DNA of 64,000 nucleotides from G047528285 sp047528285 (GTDB taxonomy: Bacteria; Pseudomonadota; Gammaproteobacteria; Enterobacterales; Enterobacteriaceae). The notes beneath the pieces were generated by a model, which did no database searches, was not told the DNA's origin, and saw only the letters and a list, made by a program, of their open reading frames with translations. The position numbers were made by a program, and so were the translations under genes. Below, piece after piece: positions 40,355 through 51,207 of the stretch (the stretch's first letter is position 1; every line of letters starts with the position of its first letter). The stretch spans positions 1,116,001-1,180,000 of the forward strand of contig CP180022.1 of NCBI GenBank assembly GCA_047528285.1, read 5' to 3'.

Positions 40355-42424
40355 ATGAAAAAACACACGTTCCTAGTGGAAATAGGTACAGAAGAGCTAC
40401 CACCAAAGGCGCTACGTGCTTTGGCCGAGGCTTTTTCCGCTCAGATCAGAAATGAACTTGATGCGGAAAAAATTTCCCATGGATCCATAAGCTGGTTTGC
40501 CGCCCCGCGGCGATTAGCGGTTAAGGTGTTTGATCTAAGTAGCGCTAAAGCGGATACTGAGATTAAGAAACGCGGCCTCGCTGTCGCACAAGCGTTTGAT
40601 ATCTACGGAAATCCTACAAAGGCGGCTTGTGCCTGGGCTCATAGTTGTGGTATTATGATCAGCCAGGCTGATCGTCTTGTGACAAAGAAGGGTGAATGGT
40701 TGGTTTACCATACTCAGATTAAAAAACAGCTCATACAGAATATGTTATGCAGGATGATTAAGAGCGCGTTAGGTAATTTACCAATCCAAAAAATGATGCG
40801 CTGGGGCGAACATGATATTCAATTCATCCGTCCCGTGCACACAGTAACTATGCTTTTGGATAAAAATTTGATTCCGGGTAAGCTATTCGGAATAAATAGC
40901 GATCGTATTTTATACGGCCATAGATTTATGGGCGAGCAAGAAATAAGTCTTGAACATGCAGATCAATATCCGCATGTTCTCTTGGCGCGCGGTCGAGTGA
41001 TGGCGGACTATTTGCAGCGTCAAGAAAAAATTCGCCGAGATGTAGAAGCAGCGGCAAAACGACTGGGGGGAGTGGTTGATCTAAGTGATGGAGTGCTAGA
41101 GGAAGTCACTTCGCTAGTGGAGTGGCCGGTGGTACTTAGCGGTAAATTTGAGCAAAAGTTTCTGACAGTTCCGGCTGAAGCCTTGGTCTACACCATGAAA
41201 GGAAACCAAAAATATTTTCCAGTTTATGATCTTTTAGGTAATCTTTTGCCCCATTTTATTTTTGTTGCCAATATCGAGTCAACAGATCCTCAGCAGATTA
41301 TTGCAGGGAATGAAAAGGTTATACGTTCACGGTTGGCAGATGCGGAGTTTTTCTTTAAAAGTGATAAAAAACAGCGTCTAGAAGATCGCTTACCACTTCT
41401 AGAGAGGGTCTTGTTCCAAAAACAGCTAGGTACTTTACGTGAAAAGAGCTCCCGCATTGAAGCTTTATCGACCTGGATAGCCCAAAAAGTTGGTGCGGAT
41501 GTGTCATTAGCAGCACGTGCCGGCTTGTTGTCTAAATGCGATTTAATGACAAAAATGGTGGTTGAATTTACCGATATTCAGGGTGTGGTAGGAATGCATT
41601 ACGCCCGCCATGATGGAGAACCGGAAATGGTGGCACTAGCGCAAAAAGAGCAATATAAGCCGCGGTTTAGCGGAGATACACTTCCCACCTCGTTGGTATC
41701 CTGCGCGGTGAGCATCTCTGATAAGATGGATACTCTTGTTGGTATTTTTGGTATTAACCAACATCCTAAAGGGAATAAAGATCCCTTTGCTCTTCGCCGT
41801 GCTGCTCTCGGGATACTGCGTATCATTGTGGAAAAACAGCTTCCACTTGACCTCCAGACGCTGGTGAAAGAGGGAATACGCTTGTATGGAGAGAAGCTGA
41901 TTAATGACGCAGTAATAGATGATGTTATCGACTTTATGTTTGGGAGATTCCGTGCTTTGTATAAAGAACAGGGATACAGTGTTGACACAATTCAGTCGGT
42001 ATTGGCACGTCGTCCAACGAGACCGGTGGATTTTGATGCTCGCTTACGTGCAGTAACCTATTTTCGCACCTTGGAAGAAGCAGATGCACTAGCGTCGGCT
42101 AACAAACGGGTATCAAATATTTTTATAAAATTCAATGATTCGATATATCCTGATATACAGATCTCCTTGCTTAAGGAACCAGAAGAAATAAAGTTGGCAA
42201 CTCATTTATTGATATTACGCGAAAAAGTGGAAGAATTATCCGAAGGCGGATACTATCAGGATATTCTGGTAGAATTAGCGGCGCTGCGTGATCCGGTGGA
42301 TTCTTTCTTTAATCACGTGATGGTGATGACGAATGATTATCAGGTGCGGATTAACCGTCTGACGCTTTTGGCGCAACTGCGTCAGCTTTTCTTGCAGGTC
42401 GCTGATATTTCGCTTTTGCAATAA
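40355..42424 (+). CDS. glyS: Glycyl-tRNA synthetase beta subunit
   Basis: GlyS binds tRNA-Gly and completes the glycyl-tRNA synthetase. At 689 residues it has the same length as the Escherichia protein. It opens KHTFLVEIGTEELPPKALRA. The middle holds AEALVYTMKGNQKYFPVYD, SRLADAEFFFKSDKK and the HD-type segment MVVEFTDIQGVVGMHYARHD. GNKDPFALRRAALGILRII precedes the C-terminal anticodon-binding domain. The two genes form the usual operon, twelve bases apart. Nothing suggests decay. Confidence 0.97.
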   Translation: MKKHTFLVEIGTEELPPKALRALAEAFSAQIRNELDAEKISHGSISWFAAPRRLAVKVFDLSSAKADTEIKKRGLAVAQAFDIYGNPTKAACAWAHSCGIMISQADRLVTKKGEWLVYHTQIKKQLIQNMLCRMIKSALGNLPIQKMMRWGEHDIQFIRPVHTVTMLLDKNLIPGKLFGINSDRILYGHRFMGEQEISLEHADQYPHVLLARGRVMADYLQRQEKIRRDVEAAAKRLGGVVDLSDGVLEEVTSLVEWPVVLSGKFEQKFLTVPAEALVYTMKGNQKYFPVYDLLGNLLPHFIFVANIESTDPQQIIAGNEKVIRSRLADAEFFFKSDKKQRLEDRLPLLERVLFQKQLGTLREKSSRIEALSTWIAQKVGADVSLAARAGLLSKCDLMTKMVVEFTDIQGVVGMHYARHDGEPEMVALAQKEQYKPRFSGDTLPTSLVSCAVSISDKMDTLVGIFGINQHPKGNKDPFALRRAALGILRIIVEKQLPLDLQTLVKEGIRLYGEKLINDAVIDDVIDFMFGRFRALYKEQGYSVDTIQSVLARRPTRPVDFDARLRAVTYFRTLEEADALASANKRVSNIFIKFNDSIYPDIQISLLKEPEEIKLATHLLILREKVEELSEGGYYQDILVELAALRDPVDSFFNHVMVMTNDYQVRINRLTLLAQLRQLFLQVADISLLQ

Positions 42425-44558
42425 GGTCGTAGTTTATCTAATTTGCAATTTCACTATTGTTCTTTTGATAGGAATTTTTATTTTGATAAATATATAAAAA
42501 TATAATTTTTATTTATATGAGGTGAATATGTTTTATCTGAACCTTTTAGGTTTTTTATAAAAAATACCTGTATTTTAATGAGGATAAATTGAATATTATT
42601 TTTATTTAGGTCATTATTTGTAATATTTCTATTTTGTATTTTTCAAATATAACAACGGTATAGTTAAATAAATACTTTATTTAACTGTTTATTTTTTCGG
42701 TTTAGCAATTAAAAACATTAATCAATATTCTGATTCTTATAAAATTGATTATATTGATTGTTTTAGTGCATTTCATATATTTATTTAAGAATTTTAATAA
42801 AATAGAACTAATCTATCAACTATGCTTTATTCAAAAATACAAAAAGATATAAAGATCTGCACCAAAAAATATAAAAGTATGATAATTAACTTTGATGTCT
42901 TGTTTTATTTATGACAGTAGTTGTGTACATAATATATTCATAAATATATAGTAATTCCTTAAATAGAATAAGATTTCTATATTTTGAGAATTGCGTCGCT
43001 AAGGTCTAAATTAAAATTTAATGTGTTTCATGAAAAATATATTTTGTTGGCGAACTTTTAAGTAAAATATAAAAAGAAACGATTTTATGATGTGGTTTAA
43101 TTTTATTAAATAAATAAAAATAGACGATAATTATTTGATGAAGCTCAGGTAGATTGTTTTCATTATAATTACGCATGTGAAAAGACATATGCGGTGCGGA
43201 AAAAATACCTTCGAGATATGAGTACAGTATTTTATCAAATTAGAAGGAATTTCATACAAGTTTCATGTGAAAAACAAAAAATTTTATCAAAAAATATAAG
43301 GTGCTAATATTAATTAGTGATGATAACAATTAGATCTATAGGAAAAATTAAGAATATATAATTAACGAGATTAATTTATGTTTTTACTAAAGATCAGGAA
43401 AATAATTTAGACAAAATAACTATAATAGAAATTATATTAATTTAGTTGTTAGTTTAAATGATATTAAATAAATTTTTAATATAATTAAACTAATAGAGAT
43501 ATTATTTGCTAATTTTATCGCGATAGGAAAAATATTATTATTTTGAATAAAGAATTTCTATTCTACTTAATATCTCACTTTGCGATATTATAGAAATAGT
43601 TAAAAATTATGTATTTTTAATTAAATATAACATGTCATTATTAAGGCTCTCTTAGAGTACGTGTTTCAACATAAATAAAAATTTATGAACTATGAAACAT
43701 AATGAATTAGTATGCTAGTAATAATATTAAAGTATCTTTTAATTTATTATAAATGTATTTACATTGATGTATGACCTATGATTTTAGAAAATTTGCCTCA
43801 TCTAGATTAATAATAATTTATAGATTTTAAATTTTGTGTTTTTTCTTATTTTATATATTGAATATGAAAAAATAAATCTTGTAAATAAAGTTAATAATAT
43901 TACTTCATTTATTATTTTCAGAAAATCTGATTTTGTCTGATTGTACAAAATTTAAGTGATAGTTATTGTGAACAAGAAGAGCATATGAGTGATTATTTTG
44001 CTGCAATCTACTGACGTGTAGGGGTAATAATTACTTCATGCAGTCTTCTGAAACCAATTTTTTCGTTTTTAAGAAAATGCATATGGTTGAATTGTAGCGA
44101 AAGTTTATTGCTGGATCATTGATAAGTTCGTTTTCCGATGAAGAAAGAAGATTGTTTTGTATAATATATTTTTAAATCAGCGATGGATAGCGACGACTTA
44201 AGCGTTTACTTACTCCGTCTGGGGATGGGTAAGTTGAGATTATCTTTAAAAAAGAATAGCACATATCACGATATATCTGTATCTATAGATATCTAGGACT
44301 TGATGGCAATGGAAATTATGGAGCTTGCATTGTGGGGGTATCGGCATCGCTATCGATCTAAAACTGAACTAAAATGTTCAATTAAGCAATGCTATCTATA
44401 GAAAACCTCTCAAAAAAAGTTCTAATTAGATCCACTTGTGCGATCTAGTGTAGGGTTTATCCAGAGAGTTTTTAGATTAGCCCCTTTTTCCTCTATTTAT
44501 CTGGAAGGGGAAGGGTTGTGAGAGACTCATATCCCCCAAACCATGATACCGACGACGG
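42425..44558. other. 2.1 kb AT-rich intergenic region
   Basis: No gene, RNA or recognisable relic. A/T content is extreme from 42450 to 43950. Near 44479-44510 an imperfect stem (CCCCTTTTTCC against GGAAGGGG) lies after the hemH stop and could act as its terminator on the minus strand. Confidence 0.5.
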
Positions 44559-45524
44559 CTATCGCAGTTCCGCTGTGATGAGTTGTTGAAGCATCTCCAT
44601 ATGGGCTACATCATCGTTCAGCGCAGGAATATAATGAAATAAGCTGCCACCGGCACATTCAAATATTTTCCGGTTTTGTATCTGGATTTCTTCCAGTGTT
44701 TCTAGACAATCGGCAGAAAAACCAGGGCAAATTACTTGCACTTGCTTTACTCCTTGCGCCGGTAGAATTTTCATGGTTGTATCTGTGGCGGGCCCTAGCC
44801 AGGGATCATAACCGAAATGTGATTGAAAAGTCATCAGCACTTGATTTGCTGGATAATCCAGTGCCGTAACTAGAGCTTGGCGTGTGACTTCACACCTCTG
44901 CGGATAATCATCTCCCTTCTTTACGTATCTTTTCGGTATACCGTGAAATGAGATAACTAGCCTATCTGGTTTTCCATGCTGAACAAATGCGCGCGTAACG
45001 CTTTCTCTCAGGGCGGAAATATAGGCTGGATGTGCTGCGTAATCGCGGATAAAACTTATTGATGGTAAACAGCAATACTCGGATAAACTTTTTGCTACCG
45101 CGTTCCAAATCGAAGCACTGGTGGAAGAGCAATATTGCGGATATAGTGGTAAGATTATTAGCCGGGTGATACCTTTTTCTAGAAGGTGCGTTAATGCTTG
45201 TGATAATGCCGGCTGCCCATAGCTCATCCCTAGTGCTACTGTGATATCCGGCAAACGAGCGGATAGTGCTTGTTGTTGTAGACGGCTATATACTAAAAGC
45301 GGCGAACCTTTTTCCATCCAGATTCTTTTATATAGTTTAGCTACCTTCGGTGAACGTCGAGGCAGGATAATACCGTACAACAATGGTAACCAAAGCATGC
45401 GCGGTTTATCTACCACGCGTTTGTCTCTAAGGAACTCAGCTAAATAGCGCTTAACCGCACGCGGGGTAGGAGCATTTGGTGTGCCTAAATTTACCATTAA
45501 TACGCCGTATTTTTCTTGCTTCAT
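44559..45524 (-). CDS. hemH: Ferrochelatase
   Basis: HemH inserts Fe2+ into protoporphyrin IX in the last step of heme synthesis, linking the iron operon to respiration. The 321-residue form matches the family (320). It has GVLMVNLGTPNAPTPRAVKR, the catalytic His in LVISFHGIPKRY (near 194), YPQRCEVT, and the metal-site Glu in CPGFSADCLETLEEI. I start at the ATG of MKQEKYG; a GTG 13 codons earlier also opens the frame but gives an unusual N-terminus. In Escherichia adk lies upstream; no Adk motif is visible in the neighbouring DNA. Confidence 0.95.
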   Translation of the reverse strand: MKQEKYGVLMVNLGTPNAPTPRAVKRYLAEFLRDKRVVDKPRMLWLPLLYGIILPRRSPKVAKLYKRIWMEKGSPLLVYSRLQQQALSARLPDITVALGMSYGQPALSQALTHLLEKGITRLIILPLYPQYCSSTSASIWNAVAKSLSEYCCLPSISFIRDYAAHPAYISALRESVTRAFVQHGKPDRLVISFHGIPKRYVKKGDDYPQRCEVTRQALVTALDYPANQVLMTFQSHFGYDPWLGPATDTTMKILPAQGVKQVQVICPGFSADCLETLEEIQIQNRKIFECAGGSLFHYIPALNDDVAHMEMLQQLITAELR

Positions 45525-45824
45525 TACCGTCTCATTATTGGTGAAAGGCTGTAGCTTAACCACATGGTTATATTCATAGGTATCTATCGATTTTTGATAG
45601 AGATCATGGCAGACTTATAGCTATTTTGATTAATTTATCTGGAATATATTCCACAATATCAGTAAAAGATTTTTTAATAATATACAGATTTTTTGCAGCA
45701 GAACATAACCATTTAATGCTGCTTGCCTTTGTTGGCATCCTGATAGGCGATATTGTATTAAAGACTTGTAGTACCATCTTTTAATTCAACACGGTGTTTT
45801 TATTCCGCATAATCAAAAATAAAT

Positions 45825-45960
45825 TTTTGACAATAAATTCTTGCATATGTTTGACAGAATCTTTTTCAGGATTGCTAATATAAATTAGTACTTTTTTATA
45901 TTTACTGATTCTATACAAAGATGTGATCAGTGATCAGCACTTCCTAATGCTGCAGATGCT
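45825..45960. repeat. Diverged dispersed repeat, copy B
   Basis: Same block order as 2790-2920: TAAATTCTTGCATAT, TTGACA, CTTTTTCAGGATT, TAGTAC with a T-run, then GATCAGTGATCAG. A weaker shared block, a CACATGTGTTATTT-like stretch (about 46095), may extend the similarity. Identity as a gene, IS or regulatory duplicate is unknown. Confidence 0.45.
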
Positions 45961-46339
45961 TTGGTGGATTCTATATGACTCTTAAATAGCAACTGTTTTC
46001 GTCAGTTAATATTGAAGACAGAGATGTAACTTGACAAACCTGCTGCTAGATCAACTAAAATATTGCTTTGTAACTGATAATCAATATCAGTTCCACATGT
46101 GTTATTTCAGATAAGTAAATTTAGTATGATGAAATGAAATTTTCAGAAAACTCAATCATAAATAACCAGAAGATAAAAATCTATGTTGAGTGTACATTTT
46201 CTAATGTGTAAGCCTAATAATCGATGCCTTCATTTTGCTAAAACTAATTCGTTTATTTTTTTTAAGAAAAAAAAATAATAGGGCTTCGATGGTAGAAAAT
46301 GTGTACTTTTTGGTATTGTCAGATTTTTAGTGTTAAAGG

Positions 46340-46385
46340 GATTTATTAAATAAATCAAAATTGATTATGATTTATTTAATAAATC
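46340..46385. repeat. 18-bp perfect inverted repeat
   Basis: GATTTATTAAATAAATCA (46340-46357) is the exact reverse complement of 46368-46385, around a 10-nt loop. It lies about 430 bp beyond the mqo stop codon on the minus strand. AT-rich, but the length of the perfect arms is unlikely by chance. It could be a terminator-like end of mqo transcripts or a mobile-element scar. Confidence 0.5.
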
Positions 46386-46811
46386 ATGCATAAAGATGCA
46401 AGAATTGATAGAAGTAATTTACAGCGTTGGGTTATCGAGAGTTTTATAAAATGGCATCAATCTCGTCAATGAATGGATTAAAATCATTCTACAAAAATGA
46501 TCGCATATATCACGATAAATTTGTATATGGAAGCCAAATTGGTTGAAGTTGCTAACGAAGTGGGAGAGAGAGCAGAAAGTTAAACTTTCCTTCTAATCCT
46601 CAGATAGGTGGAAAGGTGAGATGAGGTTGGCACAAAGGTGTTGGTAATGGGATATGGATTTTTTACATCGTAAGGTTTATTTGGCAAATGCACTATTTTT
46701 TTAAGTAAGAGAATATGGTATATCCACATGCTGTGGATTGCCAGAAACATGAGGTGAGTATATGTATAGCACTTGATTCTCATCAAGCTTCGAATATTTT
46801 TACAAGATTTT

Positions 46812-48401
46812 TTATTTGTTTTCTTTTGTTTCTTGCGGTGTGCTATCGATAAAAGTGAGCCCCAATGCTTCTGAGGTATATCGGAAGATATCCTTGAATA
46901 TCAAGAGGTTTCCATTCATTGTCTTGCCGTAAGATGGCAAAATTTCTTTAAGTTTACGCTGCCAGGCGTCGCTACCCATTTCTTTTTTAAACATAGATCC
47001 CAGAAGCTCCAGCATGATGGATGCTGCGGTTGAAGCCCCGGGTGATGCACCTAGCATTGCAGATAGGGAGCCGTCGGCTGAATTGACTATTTCGGTTCCG
47101 AACTGCAAAATACCACCTTTCCCCGCGTTTTTTTTTATTATTTGCACTCTCTGGCCAGCCTCAATTAAAGACCAATCTGCTATATTAGCACGCGGATAAT
47201 ATTGACGCAGGGCGATTAAACGATCTTTATCTGATAATAAAACTTGGTTAATAAGATATTTGATTAACGAAAAATTATGCATTCCGACATGGAGCATGGG
47301 TTGTAAATTTTGTCGGGTGAGCGAATGAAATAGATCAAGCCAGGATCCATGTTTGAGAAATTTGCTGCTAAAGGTAGCGAATGGACCAAAAAGCAGCGCT
47401 TGATTACCCTCGAGAATACGGGTATCAATATGGGGAACCGACATTGGAGGTGCACCAAATGATGCTTTGCCGTACACTTTAGCGTAATGATTGTCGACTA
47501 CGGTAGGGTTTGTTGCCACAAGAAATTGCCCACCTACCGGAAAGCCTGCATAGCCTTTCCCCTCTGGGATTCCGGATTTTTGTAGCAATGTTAATGATGC
47601 GCCGCCGCCGCCAATAAATACATGGCGAGCATGGACTGTCGACTTCAGGCCCCCATTGCTGTTGTCGACGACACGTACTCTCCAGGTTTTATCAGGATTA
47701 CGTGTGATATCCTTGACCTCATGCTTTAAGTGCAAATGAAAATTGGGATGTTGTTGTAGCGCAGATAGCAGCTGCTGCGTTATTTCACCAAAATTCACGT
47801 CGGTGCCTATTTCCATTCGAGTGGCTGCTACTTTTTGGAATTTGTTACGTCCATCCATGATAAGCGGTGCCCATTCACGGATTTGCTGCGGATTTTCGGA
47901 ATAGGTCATGCCGTGAAATAGCAAGCTGGTTTGTAGTGCATTGAAGCGCTGACGCAATAAACGGATGTTATTTTCGCCCCATACGAAGCTCATATGCGGA
48001 ACATTATTGATAAAAGTTTTCGGCCTCGTGAGGATCTTTTGTTTAACCTGATAGGCCCAAAATTGGCGTGAGATTTCAAAAGATTCGTTCACCGAAATTG
48101 CTTTAGAGATATCTACAGATCCAGTTTTAGTGAAGGTGGTGTAGTTAAGCTCGCAAAATGCGGCATGACCGGTGCCAGCATTATTCCAACCATTTGAGCT
48201 TTCCTGTGCCGGGTTATCCAGGCGTTCATACATGTGCGTGATCCAGCTTGGTTCTAGTGCTTTCAGATAAGTTCCTAGCGTTGCGCTCATTATTCCTCCG
48301 CCAATCAGTATGATATCTACAGGAGATTTATTCGAAATCTGTTGCTGTTTGGCTGACATAGAAGAAGTTATGTATGTGGGAGTTATGAAATATTCTTTCA
48401 T
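46812..48401 (-). CDS. mqo: Malate:quinone oxidoreductase
   Basis: Mqo is a peripheral membrane FAD enzyme that oxidises malate to oxaloacetate and passes electrons to quinone. The 529-residue protein is close to the Escherichia enzyme (548). Features are the FAD motif IILIGGGIMSATLGTYLKAL, ERLDNPAQESSNGWNNAGTG, INNVPHMSFVWGE, VAATRMEIGTDVNFGEIT, GFPVGGQFLV, PHIDTRILEG, and LGASPGASTAASIMLELL near the end. The first 25 residues differ from relatives and contain no clear signal peptide. AGAGAT lies before the ATG. It feeds quinone directly, and with pyruvate dehydrogenase and NqrC it points to aerobic respiration. Confidence 0.95.
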   Translation of the reverse strand: MKEYFITPTYITSSMSAKQQQISNKSPVDIILIGGGIMSATLGTYLKALEPSWITHMYERLDNPAQESSNGWNNAGTGHAAFCELNYTTFTKTGSVDISKAISVNESFEISRQFWAYQVKQKILTRPKTFINNVPHMSFVWGENNIRLLRQRFNALQTSLLFHGMTYSENPQQIREWAPLIMDGRNKFQKVAATRMEIGTDVNFGEITQQLLSALQQHPNFHLHLKHEVKDITRNPDKTWRVRVVDNSNGGLKSTVHARHVFIGGGGASLTLLQKSGIPEGKGYAGFPVGGQFLVATNPTVVDNHYAKVYGKASFGAPPMSVPHIDTRILEGNQALLFGPFATFSSKFLKHGSWLDLFHSLTRQNLQPMLHVGMHNFSLIKYLINQVLLSDKDRLIALRQYYPRANIADWSLIEAGQRVQIIKKNAGKGGILQFGTEIVNSADGSLSAMLGASPGASTAASIMLELLGSMFKKEMGSDAWQRKLKEILPSYGKTMNGNLLIFKDIFRYTSEALGLTFIDSTPQETKENK

Positions 48402-50230
48402 GCGCAGTATCTCTTTTCGGAAACAATACCGAAAGGGCGGTGTTGTTTTTAAGTTTCTTTCTGTTGAAAATCTGAATCTGTTTATGGTTATGCACTGTGG
48501 TGATATAGCTACAGTAGACCACAGATTATGACTATCTGATAAATATACTTTGATTTTTAGTTATCAATAATTTTTGCTATATTATTTTTTAAATAATTCA
48601 CTTGCTAGATTAATCTAGGATTGCTTTGAGTAAGAAAGATCTGCTTCTTTTTTGCTAAAAAAAGAAAATAAATCTGATGGTATAGCCATTTTTATTCGGG
48701 AAGCAGGCTTAAGAAAATTTTCTAATATTCCTTGAATATTTAACTCCGAGTAGGTAAAAAAATTATGTAATTATTGCAACTGAGACTAACCAAGCAAGGC
48801 CAATAAAAGAAGAGATATTTAACTAAACATTTGATAGTCATCATAATTAATTATTGAAATGTTATCAAGTAATAATGAAGATTTCTATCTTCAACTTAAA
48901 ATAGAAATTTTAGATTTTATATCTGCCGCATATAAAAATTACACTTTAAATTTAAAGACTAAATCTTTCAGTAAGTTAAATAAAAACCCCGACAAATCAG
49001 ACTTTGTCTGAGCGATTGTTATGCGATCCGAATGCTATTTAATAATTTTTAATGGTACACTGTGATTAAGTGCTTTAACTATTTTTTCTGGGACTTATGC
49101 ATTATAGTCATACAGATTTGGATGATTCTACATAAAAGTGTTTCGACTTGGAGTACGGCTAATTCAGTCATTAAGTTTCGGTTTATAATGCACTCTTTCC
49201 TAGGTAATAGTGGTTTCTGTTTAGAAACGGACTTTTTACGGCTTGGTTATATTAAATGATATCGGTCTGGCTTATTTTGGAGGTAGTAGCTTTATATTTT
49301 TTCTGGAAATGATTAGAATTATATGTGTTCGTAAAGCATTTTCAGATGACTTTCTATTTCTTTTTCTGTAGGCATGGTTTATAAAATTAAGCGAATCTAG
49401 TATGTCAGTTAGGATTAACTTTCTGAGGCGAAAATTGATAGAAGATAATTTTCTATTTATTGTGCTGATTTCCTTGTATCAAATACATGTTTAAGTTAAA
49501 ATTAAATATTTTATTATACTAGACTTTCCATATCTTATTATGGCCGCAAGGCTGATAGTATCAATAACCAAAATAAGAAATGCTATTTTGGTATTGAGTT
49601 TTATGGTACTGTTAATTTTTTGCTTGTTTATTGAGACTGGTATAATTAGAATAACGCAGTAATACTTTTTTCTAATTTAAAAATAGAGCTAACAAATTTT
49701 GTCTGGCTTTGATAGAAAGATTGAACACATGTTGCATCGTTATGAACCTGTCATAACGGGAATGTCTAGTGAGAAAAGGGGGTTTCATGGTTTTTAGGAA
49801 ACTTTTCTTCGTTGATATCTAGATTTCATTTCTGACTTATTTACGCATATTTTCAGAAAACCACCCTTCTTAAGGGTTTTGTTGCCACGGGGTGTGGTGA
49901 GTGATTTAAACTTTTTGTCTTGAAGAAAATGTTCAAATGGTACTAACAATTTTATTTAACGATCACCTAAATTTAATTTAGATAACAATATCTACATAAA
50001 TATATATTTCTAGGTGTATTAATTTGACTAATCTATAATTTATCCTTTCGTGCTGTTTTTTGAACGTTGCATTAGATGTTATTATGATATTTATTTTGCA
50101 ATTGAGTTGAGAAAATAAGGTAGCACATAGTTCTAAGGATTTTACAAAAATATGCAAAATTTGATTATTTAAGTTCTAGCTATGATGGACAGAAGGTAAA
50201 TACTTTGTTACTTTTAACATTATGTAAATT
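48402..50230. other. 1.8 kb intergenic region before pdhR
   Basis: No intact gene. In Escherichia ampE and aroP precede pdhR; I looked for AroP (minus strand) and AmpE (plus strand, about 49062-49259 is open) and found nothing convincing. A CAGAC/GTCTG hairpin next to CCCCGAC lies at about 48990-49013. A 6-bp hairpin ACCCTT/AAGGGT followed by TTTGTTG lies at 49863-49884. Confidence 0.45.
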
Positions 50231-50247
50231 AATTGGTATTACCAATT
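50231..50247 (+). promoter_or_regulatory. Perfect PdhR operator
   Basis: AATTGGTATTACCAATT is a perfect 17-bp palindrome (7-bp arms plus ATT). It matches the PdhR box consensus (ATTGGTNNNACCAAT) described for the Escherichia pdh promoter. It lies just upstream of the pdhR relic, as in the ancestral pdhR-aceEF-lpd operon. It therefore marks the operon promoter that probably still drives aceEF. Confidence 0.85.
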
Positions 50248-50274
50248 TACTCTATTAGTATTTCCGCAAAAACA

Positions 50275-51030
50275 AAAATAATCTATAAAATTTGTCAATC
50301 CCAATTGACGGATGTTATAAAACAACAGTTGGAATATTTAATTTTAGAATGGTTACTGGCTTGACAAGTTTTTCCTTTCTTTAGTAGAAGTGAATTGGCC
50401 AAGAAATTTTAGTTCTAGCCTGCTGATTTTTACTGGGCTTAGTTGCTAATTCAATGGTTGGAAGTCAAAAGGTCTTTTTCGTGCGCTGTTTAAACGGCGA
50501 TGGATTTTTATATACCTTTTTATAAAAAGGTGATTTTGTAGAGTTTTAGTGATCATCTAGTTAGATTACTGGTGGAATATTTTGAACTACAAGATGATTT
50601 GTTAAAGTGGGGGCCGGTTAAATGTCCAGAGTTATCGATGACGATTATATATATTGTGATGCACGTTACAAAGTAGGATGTCATGCATATTCTGATATGT
50701 AATCAAGAATAATACGGGGTGTGTAGGAAAGCAAAAATCTTGAAGCGGGAAGTTAAAAGGTGCTGTTATAAATTTGCAGCTCTTTGTTATCTAGCGCCAC
50801 GGAGAATCTGGTTGAATATTGCATCTACTGCGTTGGTATTTAGCTATTATAGCAAATATAACATGTTTTAGAATCATTCTGGTGCCAAATGATATTTTTG
50901 TGCCCCATATTTTAGAAGCGATAGTTGCGTAAGAGTCAGAAAAAGTCGCTTGTAGAAAGTCTACTGTTTTAGCTGAATGTTTATTGGGGGCATTTTAGTG
51001 GTCTTCCGCTAGGTAGTGACAAGATAATTC
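50275..51030 (+). pseudogene. pdhR: Decayed pdhR (pyruvate dehydrogenase repressor)
   Basis: PdhR is a GntR-family, pyruvate-sensing repressor. From about 50281 the frame reads IYKICQSQLTDVIKQQLEYL then ILEWLLA, stop; Escherichia has [22 protein letters not shown]. Next come FFSRSELAKKF, stop (PERELAKQF), LLIQWLEVK (AIQRLEAKG), and from 50542 SFSDHLVRLLVEYFELQDDL ([20 protein letters not shown]). Near 50905-50990, ILEAIVA, stop, ESEKVACRKS matches IFEAIMAGKPEEAREASHR. The start codon is lost and several stops and shifts are present. Total length still equals the ancestral gene, so decay is mainly by substitutions and small indels. The 3' end is approximate. Confidence 0.9.
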
Positions 51031-51207
51031 AACATAAATGATTACCGCGAGGATTCCAGCAATCCAAGGATTAAATTTCTAAGAATAAGGGCTAGTGTAG
51101 CATCGAAAATTATAGAAGATATTTTATATGACCAGCCACCCCTCCCGAGTTTTATGAAGATAATCTCCAAATAAATCAATATTAAAGATAGATAAGGAAC
51201 AACCACC

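Larger units (their letters stand above)
45525..46811. other. 1.3 kb intergenic region
   Basis: No intact gene. It contains repeat copy B (45825-45960) and a long perfect AT inverted repeat (46340-46385). No adenylate kinase relic was recognised although adk precedes hemH in relatives. Confidence 0.5.

Noticed and set aside
41599..41988. 129-codon minus-strand frame inside glyS
   Set aside because: Antisense shadow of a well-conserved gene.
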